Assembly (NCBI GenBank): GCA_900708905.1 | Contig: CAADRB010000018.1 | Location: 935,245-999,244 of the forward strand | DNA length: 64,000 nucleotides | DNA from: Hymenolepis diminuta | Taxonomy: Eukaryota > Platyhelminthes > Cestoda > Cyclophyllidea > Hymenolepididae | Reading direction: 5' to 3' | Part shown: piece after piece, positions 25,201 through 35,000 of the stretch | Layout of the letters: each line of letters starts with the position of its first letter | Numbering within the stretch: position 1 is the first letter of the stretch | Made by a program: the position numbers and the translations under genes | The notes under the pieces: generated by a model | What the model saw: the letters and a program-made list of their open reading frames with translations, nothing else | The model's database searches: none | Told to the model about the DNA's origin: nothing

Positions 25201-25502
25201 GTGTGATCTGTGTGTTTAGAGAGAGGATGGAGATTACCAGACTGAATCAGACCGCTGCAAACGCTCTATCAGTCAGAAAGGACTAACTCAGCACGTGAAA
25301 AGCACCGAATTTCCTGTATCAGGTGCAGTTCAAGTTATTGAATCGCAGGCCGTGACTGACACGAGTATCAGGTGACGAACCAAATGGTAAGGTCGGGTTG
25401 ACCCACAGTAAAGAAATAAGCATGAAAATGTCCGTAACTAAATGAATTATGAAATATATATGAAAAGTTTAAATCGAGGAAGATATAACAAATTGGATTA
25501 CT
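22263..25502. other. Intergenic, no recognised gene
   Basis: Mostly AT-rich. Positions 24990-25390 are GC-richer and purine-rich on the + strand (GGGGAAGGCAGATGTG near 25175), probably an unclassified repeat. No open frame in it resembles a protein I know. Confidence 0.45.
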
Positions 25503-25507
25503 ATATG

Positions 25508-25543
<36 letters not shown>

Positions 25544-25548
25544 CATAT
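25503..25548 (+). repeat. (TA)n microsatellite
   Basis: About 46 bases of nearly pure TA, interrupted twice by TACATA and once by TGTA. Confidence 0.9.
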
Positions 25549-25959
25549 TTGAGCATTGCTCTTAATATCATAAGGGAAATAATCTCAAAATATATCTCTT
25601 TCTATTAATTCAACTGTAATCCACCTACTTATTTAGTAATTAAGTATTGTTTGTAAAGGGAATTCGAGCTACAAGATTCTTTGTTAAGCGGTCACGTGAC
25701 TTATCCGACTCACCAGAAAATTTCAATTACGCACAAAGACGTTTCGTCTTAGCCTTGCCAGTTTAAAAAAGGCGCATCTCCCAATTATACATACTTTGAA
25801 TGTCGACTCTATTGTCATGATTGGATAGCAAAAATAAAATTAATCATGGCCTTGCTTGTTTAAACTATATAAACAATACTGTTAACTCAGATTTATTTTT
25901 CTTATACACTTGGCTATTCTAATTAGATTTATGAACAATGCCCTACACATTTCCATTTA

Positions 25960-26334
25960 GCGCCTGTCCGTCTCACGCAGTCACTATGACAACGGCCTTA
26001 ATGATTCTACTACCTATGAGGCACTACAACACACGCACTTAGCTTTAGTCACAAAAACGCACATACGCATATGCTATGACTAGACCCTTACGTTAATTAG
26101 AGTTTGCGTGGGTGAACACTGAGACAGCCAATCAACTATCTATCAAAAATTCTGACCAATCGCCATCGACCACACGGACGCACATTATGCCATTGGCAAA
26201 GCACGTTCACACACGTACGCGCGTAGCTTCACTTTCGTAAGAGCGTCGCTGTAAGCGGGTTTGTAGCGGATTTGCCGCCGGGGTCGCTTTTCTGCCATAA
26301 TATCTATTTATAGTATCATTCCCTTCCCTCCAAA
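25960..26334 (+). promoter_or_regulatory. Likely kindlin promoter and 5' UTR
   Basis: The 370 bases before the kindlin ATG are richer in GC and CpG than the window (for example GTACGCGCGTAG near 26217 and TTGCCGCCGGGGTCGC near 26272). This fits a promoter or 5' UTR. An acceptor-like TATCTATTTATAG ends at 26313, 21 bases before the ATG, and could take a leader exon or a spliced leader. Both are inferences. Confidence 0.4.
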
Positions 26335-28863
26335 ATGACGAATTATGTGACTCACTATCCTCCTAATGATCAGTCAGCCTACGAGGGACTGAGCGCTGTT
26401 AATGGATTAATTGTAGACGGTGCTTATTTGGATGGTTCCTGGGAGTTGTACGTTCATGTTGAAGATGTGAATGATATTGTTTGTGTTCGAGTTCGTGGAG
26501 ATACAAGTGTTGGGGGTTTGATGCATCAGATTGTTGAGGCTGTTAATGTAAAACAGTCATGGTCAGATCATGCTATTTGGTGGCCTCAACGCAATATGTG
26601 GCTTCTTCATACTCGTACCTCTCTTGATCAATATGGGGTTCAGTCTGATGCACAGCTTGTTTTTCGTCATACTCATGGAAATCTACAGATTGTCCTTCCC
26701 TCTCTTGCTCCTGTTGTTCTTCGTGTCAATTATGCTAGTCGGGTGTTCTCTGTTATTGAGGGAATCTGTAAAGAACTCTGTATCCGTCACCCCGAGGAAC
26801 TCTCTCTAATGTTTCCCATCACGAAGGAAAGTATAAAGTATAATCAACCTCTTCCTGTTATCCGACATGGAGTTAAACGAACTGGTCCTCTAAATGCTAT
26901 TGGTGCTGCTAGGTCAGAACTACCAGCTGCAGCTAATACTAATGGAGTGAATAAAACCTACTCCCTCAATCGATTAAATGACTCAAATCCCTATCCTACC
27001 CTTCCCTATGGTTCTGCTACTTTAATGCGAGGTCAGTCAGATAATTCCTTGGATGAGGAGCGAATCGATATTAGTAAATTCATGGATTGCAGTCTGAGAA
27101 AGAGTGCCAAAGTTGCTTTTGGTGAAGAGTGGCTTCTGAAACCGAAAAATGTTCAACAGAAGGCACGAATGGATGGTGGATGGCTGGATTCCTCTAGATC
27201 TCTCATGGAGCATGGCATTGAACCACCGATCATTCCAATAGGTGAATATCCCACTAATCCCCCCAAACCCCCAACTCTTTATCTCCGTTTCAAATTCTAT
27301 AGCTTCTACGACATTAACACAAGCTATGATGCTGTTAGAATTCACCAGCTCTACGAACAAGCTCGATGGTCCTTACTCTCGGGATGTTTAGAATGCACCG
27401 AAGATGAAATGATTGTTTTCGCAGCTTATCAACTTCAAGCTGAACTGCAGAATGAAGCCGCTCTACGGGCGAATGCCACTATGTATCCTGGGGGCACAAT
27501 AGCCAGATACAACACTCTAGGGGGATATAATACTCTTGCTTCTCCTATTGACTCAAATTTCCGCCCTATGAGTCCGGAGTTCTCAACTCCAAGGTCATTT
27601 GGAGGTTCTCTTTTACGAATGCCGAGTCTTGGAGCTGTCACCCCAATCTCAGGTCGTCCTTTGAGTCCATTTATTGGTTCTAATGGCCATCTTGTGCTAA
27701 ATGAAGATTCTTTGAATGAATTGGATGAGATTGATGTAATGCTGACGGAGCTCGAACAATCCTGTAATGTCTCAACTAATGGTCAGCGAAAATCCAGTAG
27801 TGCTGGTCGTGATATGGTGGACACTAAACCAACTCCTATCCTCCAAGATTCAATTAAGGTTTTCCGTGATAAGGGACTTCTGCTCAGACGGTACAAAGAA
27901 ATGTGGGCAGTTGTGAAAGGACCCTCTTTGATTCTCTATCGTGATCCACATAACATTGACTCCCCTGCTGCTTCATACAACCTAAAAGATTGTCTCATTA
28001 CTCCAGATTTGAGTCCAGAGAGTGCTCGCTTTGCTGTCAAGCTATCATTAGTTGTCAGTCAGCCATCGTCTTCTACCTCCACACCTGTAACAGGTCGCAG
28101 AAGTCATGCTCGTGAGGAAGTCTGGTTGAGATTTAATTCCATGGAACAATATGCAAAGTGGGTAGCTGCTTTCCGCTTAGCTGGTCGCGGAAAGAGTCTT
28201 GACAGTCGGGCGGTTTTCGACAAAGAATTCCAGACAGTAAAGGAGACGCTGGAAAAACAGGCTGCGCCTCATGCAGCACCTGTTTTATCCCCTGAGGAAC
28301 TGACTGCTCATCTCGGAGATTTAACAGACTTCTGTGCCGAGAGGATCATCAAGAAGGCTCGAAGTAAAGAGGGCTTGAAGGCAAGGATAAATGAAATCCA
28401 TGCTGGTATTCGAGACCTATCTCTCCAGGATGCTAAACTGCGTTACATTGATGAGTGGAAGAGGTTGAATCATTTTGGCCGTTCCTACTGTGTTGTTCAG
28501 TTTGATAAAGGTAATTCATTCGGTTTGGGTAATTCCAGCGGCGGGATATTTTCAAATCCTGGTCCTGTTGAGGATGTTATTGCCGTTCGACAGGGCCGAA
28601 TTGAGGTTGTATCTTCATCAACAGAGGAAACCCAATTAGCATGGAATTTCGCTGATCTGCGCAGTTGGAATGTAAACTGGGACAATGGACGAGTTATTCT
28701 TGATTTCCGCAATGGAAAAGTCTCCTTTAAACCTCTGACGGCAAATTGCAAGACCGTTGTGGAACTGATAGGCGGCTACATCTTTCTGAGTCAACGGAAT
28801 CCCGAGAAAAATCAAAAACTGGATGAGCGACTCTTCCACAAATTGACTGGAGCCATTGATTAA
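26335..28863 (+). CDS. FERMT: Kindlin (fermitin / UNC-112), intronless, 842 aa
   Basis: Kindlins bind integrin beta tails at focal adhesions and, with talin, activate integrins. Domains in order: F0 from about residue 35 (DGSWELYVHVEDVND, then WSDHAIWWP), F1 with an inserted low-complexity loop about 170-280, the conserved WLDSSRSLMEHG at 282-293, F2 from 313 (LYLRFKFYSFYDINTSYD, then ECTEDEMIVFAA) holding a PH domain about 505-622 (IKVFRDKGLLLRRYKEMW to YAKWVAAFRLAGRGKSL), the rest of F2, then F3 to the end (WNVNWDNGRVILDF; GGYIFLS). It is longer than human kindlins (about 680 aa) mainly because of the F1 loop and a Ser/Pro/Gly-rich linker at about 365-500. Position 777 is Ser where vertebrate kindlins have the Gln of the integrin-binding QW pair; Trp778 is kept. 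The ORF has no intron or frameshift. A run of A follows the stop. Confidence 0.96.
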   Translation: MTNYVTHYPPNDQSAYEGLSAVNGLIVDGAYLDGSWELYVHVEDVNDIVCVRVRGDTSVGGLMHQIVEAVNVKQSWSDHAIWWPQRNMWLLHTRTSLDQYGVQSDAQLVFRHTHGNLQIVLPSLAPVVLRVNYASRVFSVIEGICKELCIRHPEELSLMFPITKESIKYNQPLPVIRHGVKRTGPLNAIGAARSELPAAANTNGVNKTYSLNRLNDSNPYPTLPYGSATLMRGQSDNSLDEERIDISKFMDCSLRKSAKVAFGEEWLLKPKNVQQKARMDGGWLDSSRSLMEHGIEPPIIPIGEYPTNPPKPPTLYLRFKFYSFYDINTSYDAVRIHQLYEQARWSLLSGCLECTEDEMIVFAAYQLQAELQNEAALRANATMYPGGTIARYNTLGGYNTLASPIDSNFRPMSPEFSTPRSFGGSLLRMPSLGAVTPISGRPLSPFIGSNGHLVLNEDSLNELDEIDVMLTELEQSCNVSTNGQRKSSSAGRDMVDTKPTPILQDSIKVFRDKGLLLRRYKEMWAVVKGPSLILYRDPHNIDSPAASYNLKDCLITPDLSPESARFAVKLSLVVSQPSSSTSTPVTGRRSHAREEVWLRFNSMEQYAKWVAAFRLAGRGKSLDSRAVFDKEFQTVKETLEKQAAPHAAPVLSPEELTAHLGDLTDFCAERIIKKARSKEGLKARINEIHAGIRDLSLQDAKLRYIDEWKRLNHFGRSYCVVQFDKGNSFGLGNSSGGIFSNPGPVEDVIAVRQGRIEVVSSSTEETQLAWNFADLRSWNVNWDNGRVILDFRNGKVSFKPLTANCKTVVELIGGYIFLSQRNPEKNQKLDERLFHKLTGAID

Positions 28864-29228
28864 AAAAAATGACGCATGAAGTACTATTCACTTGTGTTCT
28901 TTTTGCTGCTAGCTTATTCTTGCTTCTTTTAACTGATTGTTTTTGTTGGCGCCATTACAACTGTTCTGTACAAAATTGACCTGGACCTTTATCTCCTCAC
29001 TTCTCTCTTCTCAACTCCCCTTCTCTCTCACATGAAGAGAATTGAACATTATTTTTCCTAAAGAATGTGGCATTGTAATTACTTGACTGACACGTATATT
29101 CATCATCTGAGTGCCTTCTGACCATCTATCTGTACCGTTTTCCCTCCTCATTCCCGAATTAACTGACGTCTTATCACCCCTTTTTATCCATTGACGCGTA
29201 CTTTTTTGCAAACTAACTCATATAGGAG

Positions 29229-29234
29229 AATAAA
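29229..29234 (+). terminator. Candidate kindlin polyadenylation signal 1
   Basis: AATAAA, about 370 bases after the kindlin stop codon. Confidence 0.4.
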
Positions 29235-29436
29235 AATCTGAGCTTTGAATTCCACCTCTTTATTCTTCCACTTCCTTGTCAATCTTAGGGATGATTTATG
29301 CCTAGTGGTTGTCGTACTGTCATTAGTACTTGACGATTTCCGGTTTGTTCTAACACCGGACAATATGGAGTTTTTCTGGTCTCGGTCGTATCGCCTGAGA
29401 TTGTCCGTTCTTTTTGCTTTAAATCTAGCATAGTAG

Positions 29437-29442
29437 AATAAA
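29437..29442 (+). terminator. Candidate kindlin polyadenylation signal 2
   Basis: AATAAA, about 575 bases after the kindlin stop codon. Confidence 0.4.
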
Positions 29443-31622
29443 TCAAGATCTACGATACTGTGTCAGTGCCGCTTCTATTAATAATTTCGGTATAACTGAA
29501 AGCGGTATTTTAAGAATCGGGGATGTTTGTTCGTGCAGCAAGTTGATGCTTCCAGTTTTAGAGTAGGAATACAGAGAATAATACATAATGAATTGCTGTA
29601 GTTTCGTTATATCACTTGAGAGTAGAGTAAAGCTAATGCTTGTGAATCAAGAGCTAAGTTGTTAGGTGGGCTGGCATAAAACAAGGGGTTATGCGAGTCG
29701 ATATCAACTAATTGGGACACTCCAGATTACTTGCACTGGTAGAACAGTGTTGGATGCCGTCCCATCGTTCAAGGAATATGGTCATGCCCCGTTCAATACA
29801 GTGATTTAGTGACTGTAGCTGAGTCACAATCAGAGTCTTGTAGCTGATTGTGGGGTTACACAAAATAGGACCTAGATCTTCTGCTGTTATACCAATACAA
29901 TGTTCTGTTTTTGGGAATTTTGATACAGCCTAGCACATTATCAGTAGTAGTTTGCTTGTTGCACCTCTTTAATGAGTGGTAATGATGGGTGCTCTAGTGA
30001 GAGTCACCTCTATATGGCAGATGACTGGTGAAGAGCGGCTGTAGTTAGGATCCCAAAATAGATGATCAGTATCGTTTTGATTATTTATATGATTAATGTT
30101 ACCGGCTTAATTAGAATTTTATTTGACGTCCCGCCACATATATGTTTCCCTTTCTTGGTTTGCCTTATTTAACGTGCTGTTCATCCTGCTCCTGCGAGCG
30201 CATTTAGCTGCGCAAATCTTACTTATACACGGCTTATGATTTTCCCTTCCAGATTTCTCTTATCATTATTCTGAGTTTGCAGTCCATCTGTTCAACACAT
30301 TTTGTATCTCCATCAAGTCATTCTATTGGCGCCTGAAAATCAACGAGATGCTTACTTATACTATCTGTTTATTTTCTCGATAGTTAAATGAACGAAACTT
30401 TGCGCAGCTTATTTCTAAAGTAGTGTCTTATATTCTATTGGGTGTTTTACTAAAATCCCTTCAAAGAAAGAGAAATGCAATTTTTTGGTTGGTCATTTAA
30501 ATGATCACCAATTATTTCATTTCTCAAGCTTACTTATTCATTATTTTTAGCTATCTTGGTGACTATTTTTTTATTTCCTCATTTAAGAATAGTAGAGTTC
30601 TCCCATTTTCAAAGTAGGAAAGTTTTAGATCAGTGTGCACTTTACTGAATTCTGTTTGAGTGCAGCCCAAAGTTTTACTCCTTTGTATGAGTACTGATCC
30701 TAACAAAAGTTGCTGGAGCATATCCTAAGGTCATATTTAGCATCTGATTTAATTCATATAGGAGAATTTCTCAGGACCTTAATTAATGCTATATGACTGA
30801 GCTAATATTCTTATTCTGGTAATTGGATCATTATTAGACATTCTTCTAGGAGTTGTGGAGATGGTGTTCATTTTGATTAGCATTTTAACACCAATTCATA
30901 GCAAATTAGGCAAACATTTACACCAATTAAAGTACCTGAAGCCATTATAGTTAGGTATATGTCCTCTTTTCTCTAAAAAGAAATTCGACCAATCACCAAT
31001 TTCCAGCATGTTCGATTGGCTACTTTCGGCTAGATTCTAAAGTATTATATTAATGCGTTATATTGTGCCATGAATTTCTCATATCACTGAGAAAAGAGGT
31101 TATTAGATATTGCGACCAATAGAGTTGGGTTATTAATATCAATTCTGGATTTCTATCACTAGAAGGTATCACTTTATTCACTAAGAGCTACTCTAGTCAG
31201 TACGATAGAACATAACAAAACCTACCTGACACATTGATGTTAATAAGTGCATAACAAGTTTAATTGACTCTCGTGTTTCCTGTTTCCATTTATGATCTAT
31301 CTACGCCCCACATTCCCGAATATGCACCAGTTGGTGGCCCAAATCGGTCAGCTCGCAAAATATGGCAGTCGTTTAATGATAAAACTAATTAAATGTTTCT
31401 CCTCAAACTTTTATCCATATAAGGGCTTTCACTCGAGTTTTGATCGACTGGTGTGAACCCCTACCATGAACGTGGAGTGACCTTATTTTTTGGTAATGGA
31501 TCCACTTAGGGGCTTTACGTTTAACTGAACTTTAAGCCTTGGCCTCAAATCTCTGTAATACTTTATCTCGCCCTACAGTGTTCTGAAATTCTCCCAATTG
31601 TTAATATTAATCCTCTCTGTAG
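29443..31622. other. Intergenic, no recognised gene
   Basis: AT-rich, with a slightly GC-richer part at 29640-30060. I found no coding exon that I could name. Confidence 0.4.
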
Positions 31623-31739
31623 ACACACCTCACCATTGGGAAACGACTACCGCTACTTCAACTTCACCACAATCTCCAGCTTCTACGGGCAACTCAATTC
31701 CTCATGTTCCTCTCTCACTCTTCAAAGATGTTTGTTGAT
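31623..31739 (+). CDS. Weak candidate terminal exon, unknown protein
   Basis: An acceptor-like run TAATCCTCTCTGTAG ends at 31622. The frame after two bases reads TPHHWETTTATSTSPQSPAS and ends LSLFKDVC then TGA, a Ser/Thr/Pro-rich tail. The other two frames are also open for 45 codons or more, because the strand is poor in TAG/TGA here, so the choice of frame is uncertain. AATAAA lies at 32058-32063. No matching upstream exon was found. Confidence 0.2.
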
Positions 31740-31890
31740 AAATTTGTCTTTCATATCCGTCTTCTCTCTATCATATTGTTGTAGTGAAGATGAGAACAGA
31801 AGGGCTAGAAACCTAACCGCTTGTCACTCTTTTTAGTTAGTGCAATTTATCTCCATTTAATTAAGGCTGATTTAAAGACTCTCTAGTCCT

Positions 31891-31913
31891 CTTCTTCTTC
31901 TTCTTCTTCTTCT
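31891..31913 (+). repeat. (CTT)n microsatellite
   Basis: Seven to eight CTT units read directly. Confidence 0.9.
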
Positions 31914-32057
31914 AAATCTTATATTTCATCACCTTGGCAAAATTGTTTCCGTAAGCTTACTTCTTTCACTTAAGAAGAATCAACGTAATGTGTGAGAAAA
32001 TGTAAAGGGGGCCTACATCTACACTATTTTGTCATGTGAACAATGTTTCTTGGACAT

Positions 32058-32063
32058 AATAAA
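32058..32063 (+). terminator. AATAAA with downstream GT-rich sequence
   Basis: AATAAAGGCTTGTG. It could end a transcript that includes the candidate exon at 31623. Unproven. Confidence 0.25.
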
Positions 32064-35000
32064 GGCTTGTGAAAGAATATCCATGATACCATTTACTGTT
32101 AGGAGAAAGTGACATTTATTCTATACAAAATCTACTATTTATATGTCTTGTCAAAATAATACTTTTTTTAATAGCCACTTCATTTTTGCCCTCTACCTCT
32201 CATCCTCATCCATTCAAAGCATCAAAGTGTCATGAGGTTGACATTGTAGTCAACCAGGTAATATCAGCCGAATGCAACTATTTTCCCTTAACAAATCTTG
32301 ATGCATACAGCTAAAAATAGGCGTGATCGCATTTAGGGACTTTACTAGGTTTGAATCATATGACTACTGACTGAATCTGAAATTCCTGACCTCAATTTAA
32401 ATGACCTTTTTTCGGCCCTCCTTCGTCCTACAAGCAAATTTTTCTCATGCGAAAAAAGGCAGATGGGCGCAATAGATTTACGGTGCACAGATTTATAGAG
32501 CATTCCAGCTCGTTTGTATTTTAAAAGCATTCAAGAAAATAAACCAATCCATAAATTAACACAAGTAATTATTAATTGCCTGTAAAGACAGTGTCGGGAC
32601 AAATATCTCGGATGCTACTTTCAGTTTCCGCAAAATAAACATTTTAATGTATTTTCACTTCAGTACTGATCTCATTCAGTCCCAATCTTTAAACTATAAT
32701 ACTCATGTGTATAAACAAGCGAAAGGAATACTACTGGAAAAAAATGTAGAGAGATCCGTTTAAAAAATTCGAGATTTATGTCCTTTCACTAATCGGCTCA
32801 CAAGGATGTGTAATTCTATTTTTTACGTTGCTTCCTTAAATGGCCCTTTGAAGAACCTCGTATTGAACTCGATGATAGTACTGGGCCGATATTCTGATAT
32901 TTGGCACTGTCTTCCTGGCACTAGAAATTTCTATTTTTCGTTACACCTATTGAACAGTGGTTTAATCCAAAAACATTATATCTTTCCTGTGAATATTCGC
33001 ATTCGACTGACAGTCACAAAATTTTACTGTACTTGCAAAAATCTCTTTGAGGTGAGGATTTACCTTTTTAGAGACGGAAATCGACATTGCTGGAAGCCGT
33101 TGCAATGACAGCCCGGTTATATCAAGGACTGCCTTAGCTATTACTTTGTGTAATTTTTCTTTAAAGTTCTCCTTGGTTATTAGGAAAAAGCCTTAAAGTA
33201 ATTAAATCAGCGAAATTTTCATGACATCTGGATGACTAAGTTTTCTTTGTTGAAACTTGGAATCTATTATGCTTGCTTTTCATACAGCGGGAGCTTAATC
33301 CTAAGATTAACTCTCTGACAATGTTTGAGTTTTTCATTTAATTTATGATAAATATTGTGAAACCAATATGGTAACGATGACTAAGCACAGAATAAAACAG
33401 ATAAGAGAGAATTAGAGCTTATTTAAGTTTATATTAGTGTCAATGTAAGCACAAACAAAACCAAGTCGAACTAGCAGTTAATGAGCGATCGTTGAGCACT
33501 GTTTTATAAGAAAATCAGAACGTCGAGATCATATTTCGAATATCTCATTTTCAGAGAATTCTATAATTCTCGATCTAGACTCTCCATATTTCCAGGTAAA
33601 ATCTGTGGGAGTACTCATTCCAGATTACGCTGAATTGCTTATTGATTCGGTCTCACCAATATTTATCATCTATGATATTATAAAATTAGCATATTTATGC
33701 TCTTGGAACGTACCGCTAAGGTTTTAATCGTGAAAGCGAGGGAAAGGGAATTTAGTCAGTTCAATGTTCAGAAAGGAAAACATATGGCGGCATTTTCTTG
33801 ATACTTTCAGGAATTTTTGACGGACTATCACTTGCTCCTTTGAGATTAGCATATGCTTCACCGCGAATGTACCAGAATGAAGATGGTTAAATAAATTAAT
33901 AAATTAGTATTGGGAATGACATTTTATTTCCTGTACTGGCTCGAAAATGCGAAATATTCGGGTCATGCTTTCAGATTGAACATTAAATAATCCACAGAGT
34001 TCTTCAAGTATCTAAACTAAATAGATATTCAGTGCTAATATTTACTTCAATTTTCGTCTTCTTAGCTAAATTCAAATCAAATGGAACGCTCTTGAGCATC
34101 TCATACCACGAGGATCTTTAAGAAAATAGATGCCGACCGCATATCGAGCTACAAAGATATCACTGATTTCGAGACCTGAATTTTTAAATTTCAGTTCACT
34201 CTTTCTTCATCAAATATTTTATGGAAAAACTATACATTTCTTGTTTAAATCAAAGCCTTTATCTAATGAACTAAAAAGACGATGTTATCTCTCAAGTGTA
34301 GATCTATTAATTTATTATTAATAAACGCTTCCCAGTAATTTCAGCGGTAGGATTCTAGATTACACTGTCATTTGGATTATGGTATCCGATAGAAAGGCGA
34401 TCCCTAAAAAGTGTGCGCCTGCAAAAGATACGCTTTCTCTCTCTGCCTAAATGCCGACTACAGCACTTCATGTGCTGGCTGTTCCAAAAAAGCCAATACG
34501 AACACACGAAAAGGTCGCGGTGACTAATAGCTCTGTCCGTTCGTGCAATGATTTTTTGTAGTCCTTCACCAGAAACTGGACAAAAGCCATGCTTCTGGGA
34601 CAAATAAGGGTTTGTGCTTGTGACGGCGACCGTGAAGCTACCACTACTGCTATTTCACGTGCGATTGCTAATAGCAACGAAGTAACGCGGGAAACGCCAA
34701 TAGAGTCATGCAACTTAATGAGTGTGATATACTTTTACAAAGCACGCGAAGCAAACAGGTTTTTTAGGGAGTAGTTTTGTTTTTCACCCTTATCCATTAC
34801 GGAGATATTATTAAAAGTAGGATACTCTTTTTGTGCTCTAGGCTGAGGATAGTACAGGAATGGTATCAGCATTTGGAATTCATAAGATTATTTGTCGTAC
34901 TTTAATAACGCATAAATAATGCAGCAAATGTTATCACTGAAATCTGATTTTCGCGGGTAATCTAAAGTATTTTTCCTATCCTTCCATCTTCTCAGTTCTA

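Larger units (their letters stand above)
28864..29442 (+). other. Probable kindlin 3' UTR
   Basis: AT-rich with two AATAAA signals at 29229-29234 and 29437-29442. No coding frame of interest. Confidence 0.5.

Noticed and set aside
26570..28839. Several open frames on either strand within 26335-28863
   Set aside because: Shadows of the kindlin frame.
32806..33108. 100-codon + strand open frame starting MCNSIFYVAS
   Set aside because: No recognisable domain, no splice partners, and this length is expected by chance over 64 kb of AT-rich DNA.
33483..33725. 81 open codons without ATG, reading ...ILDLDSPYFQVKSVG...
   Set aside because: Acceptor-like TTTTCAG is present at the start of part of it, but no similarity or partner exon; chance length.
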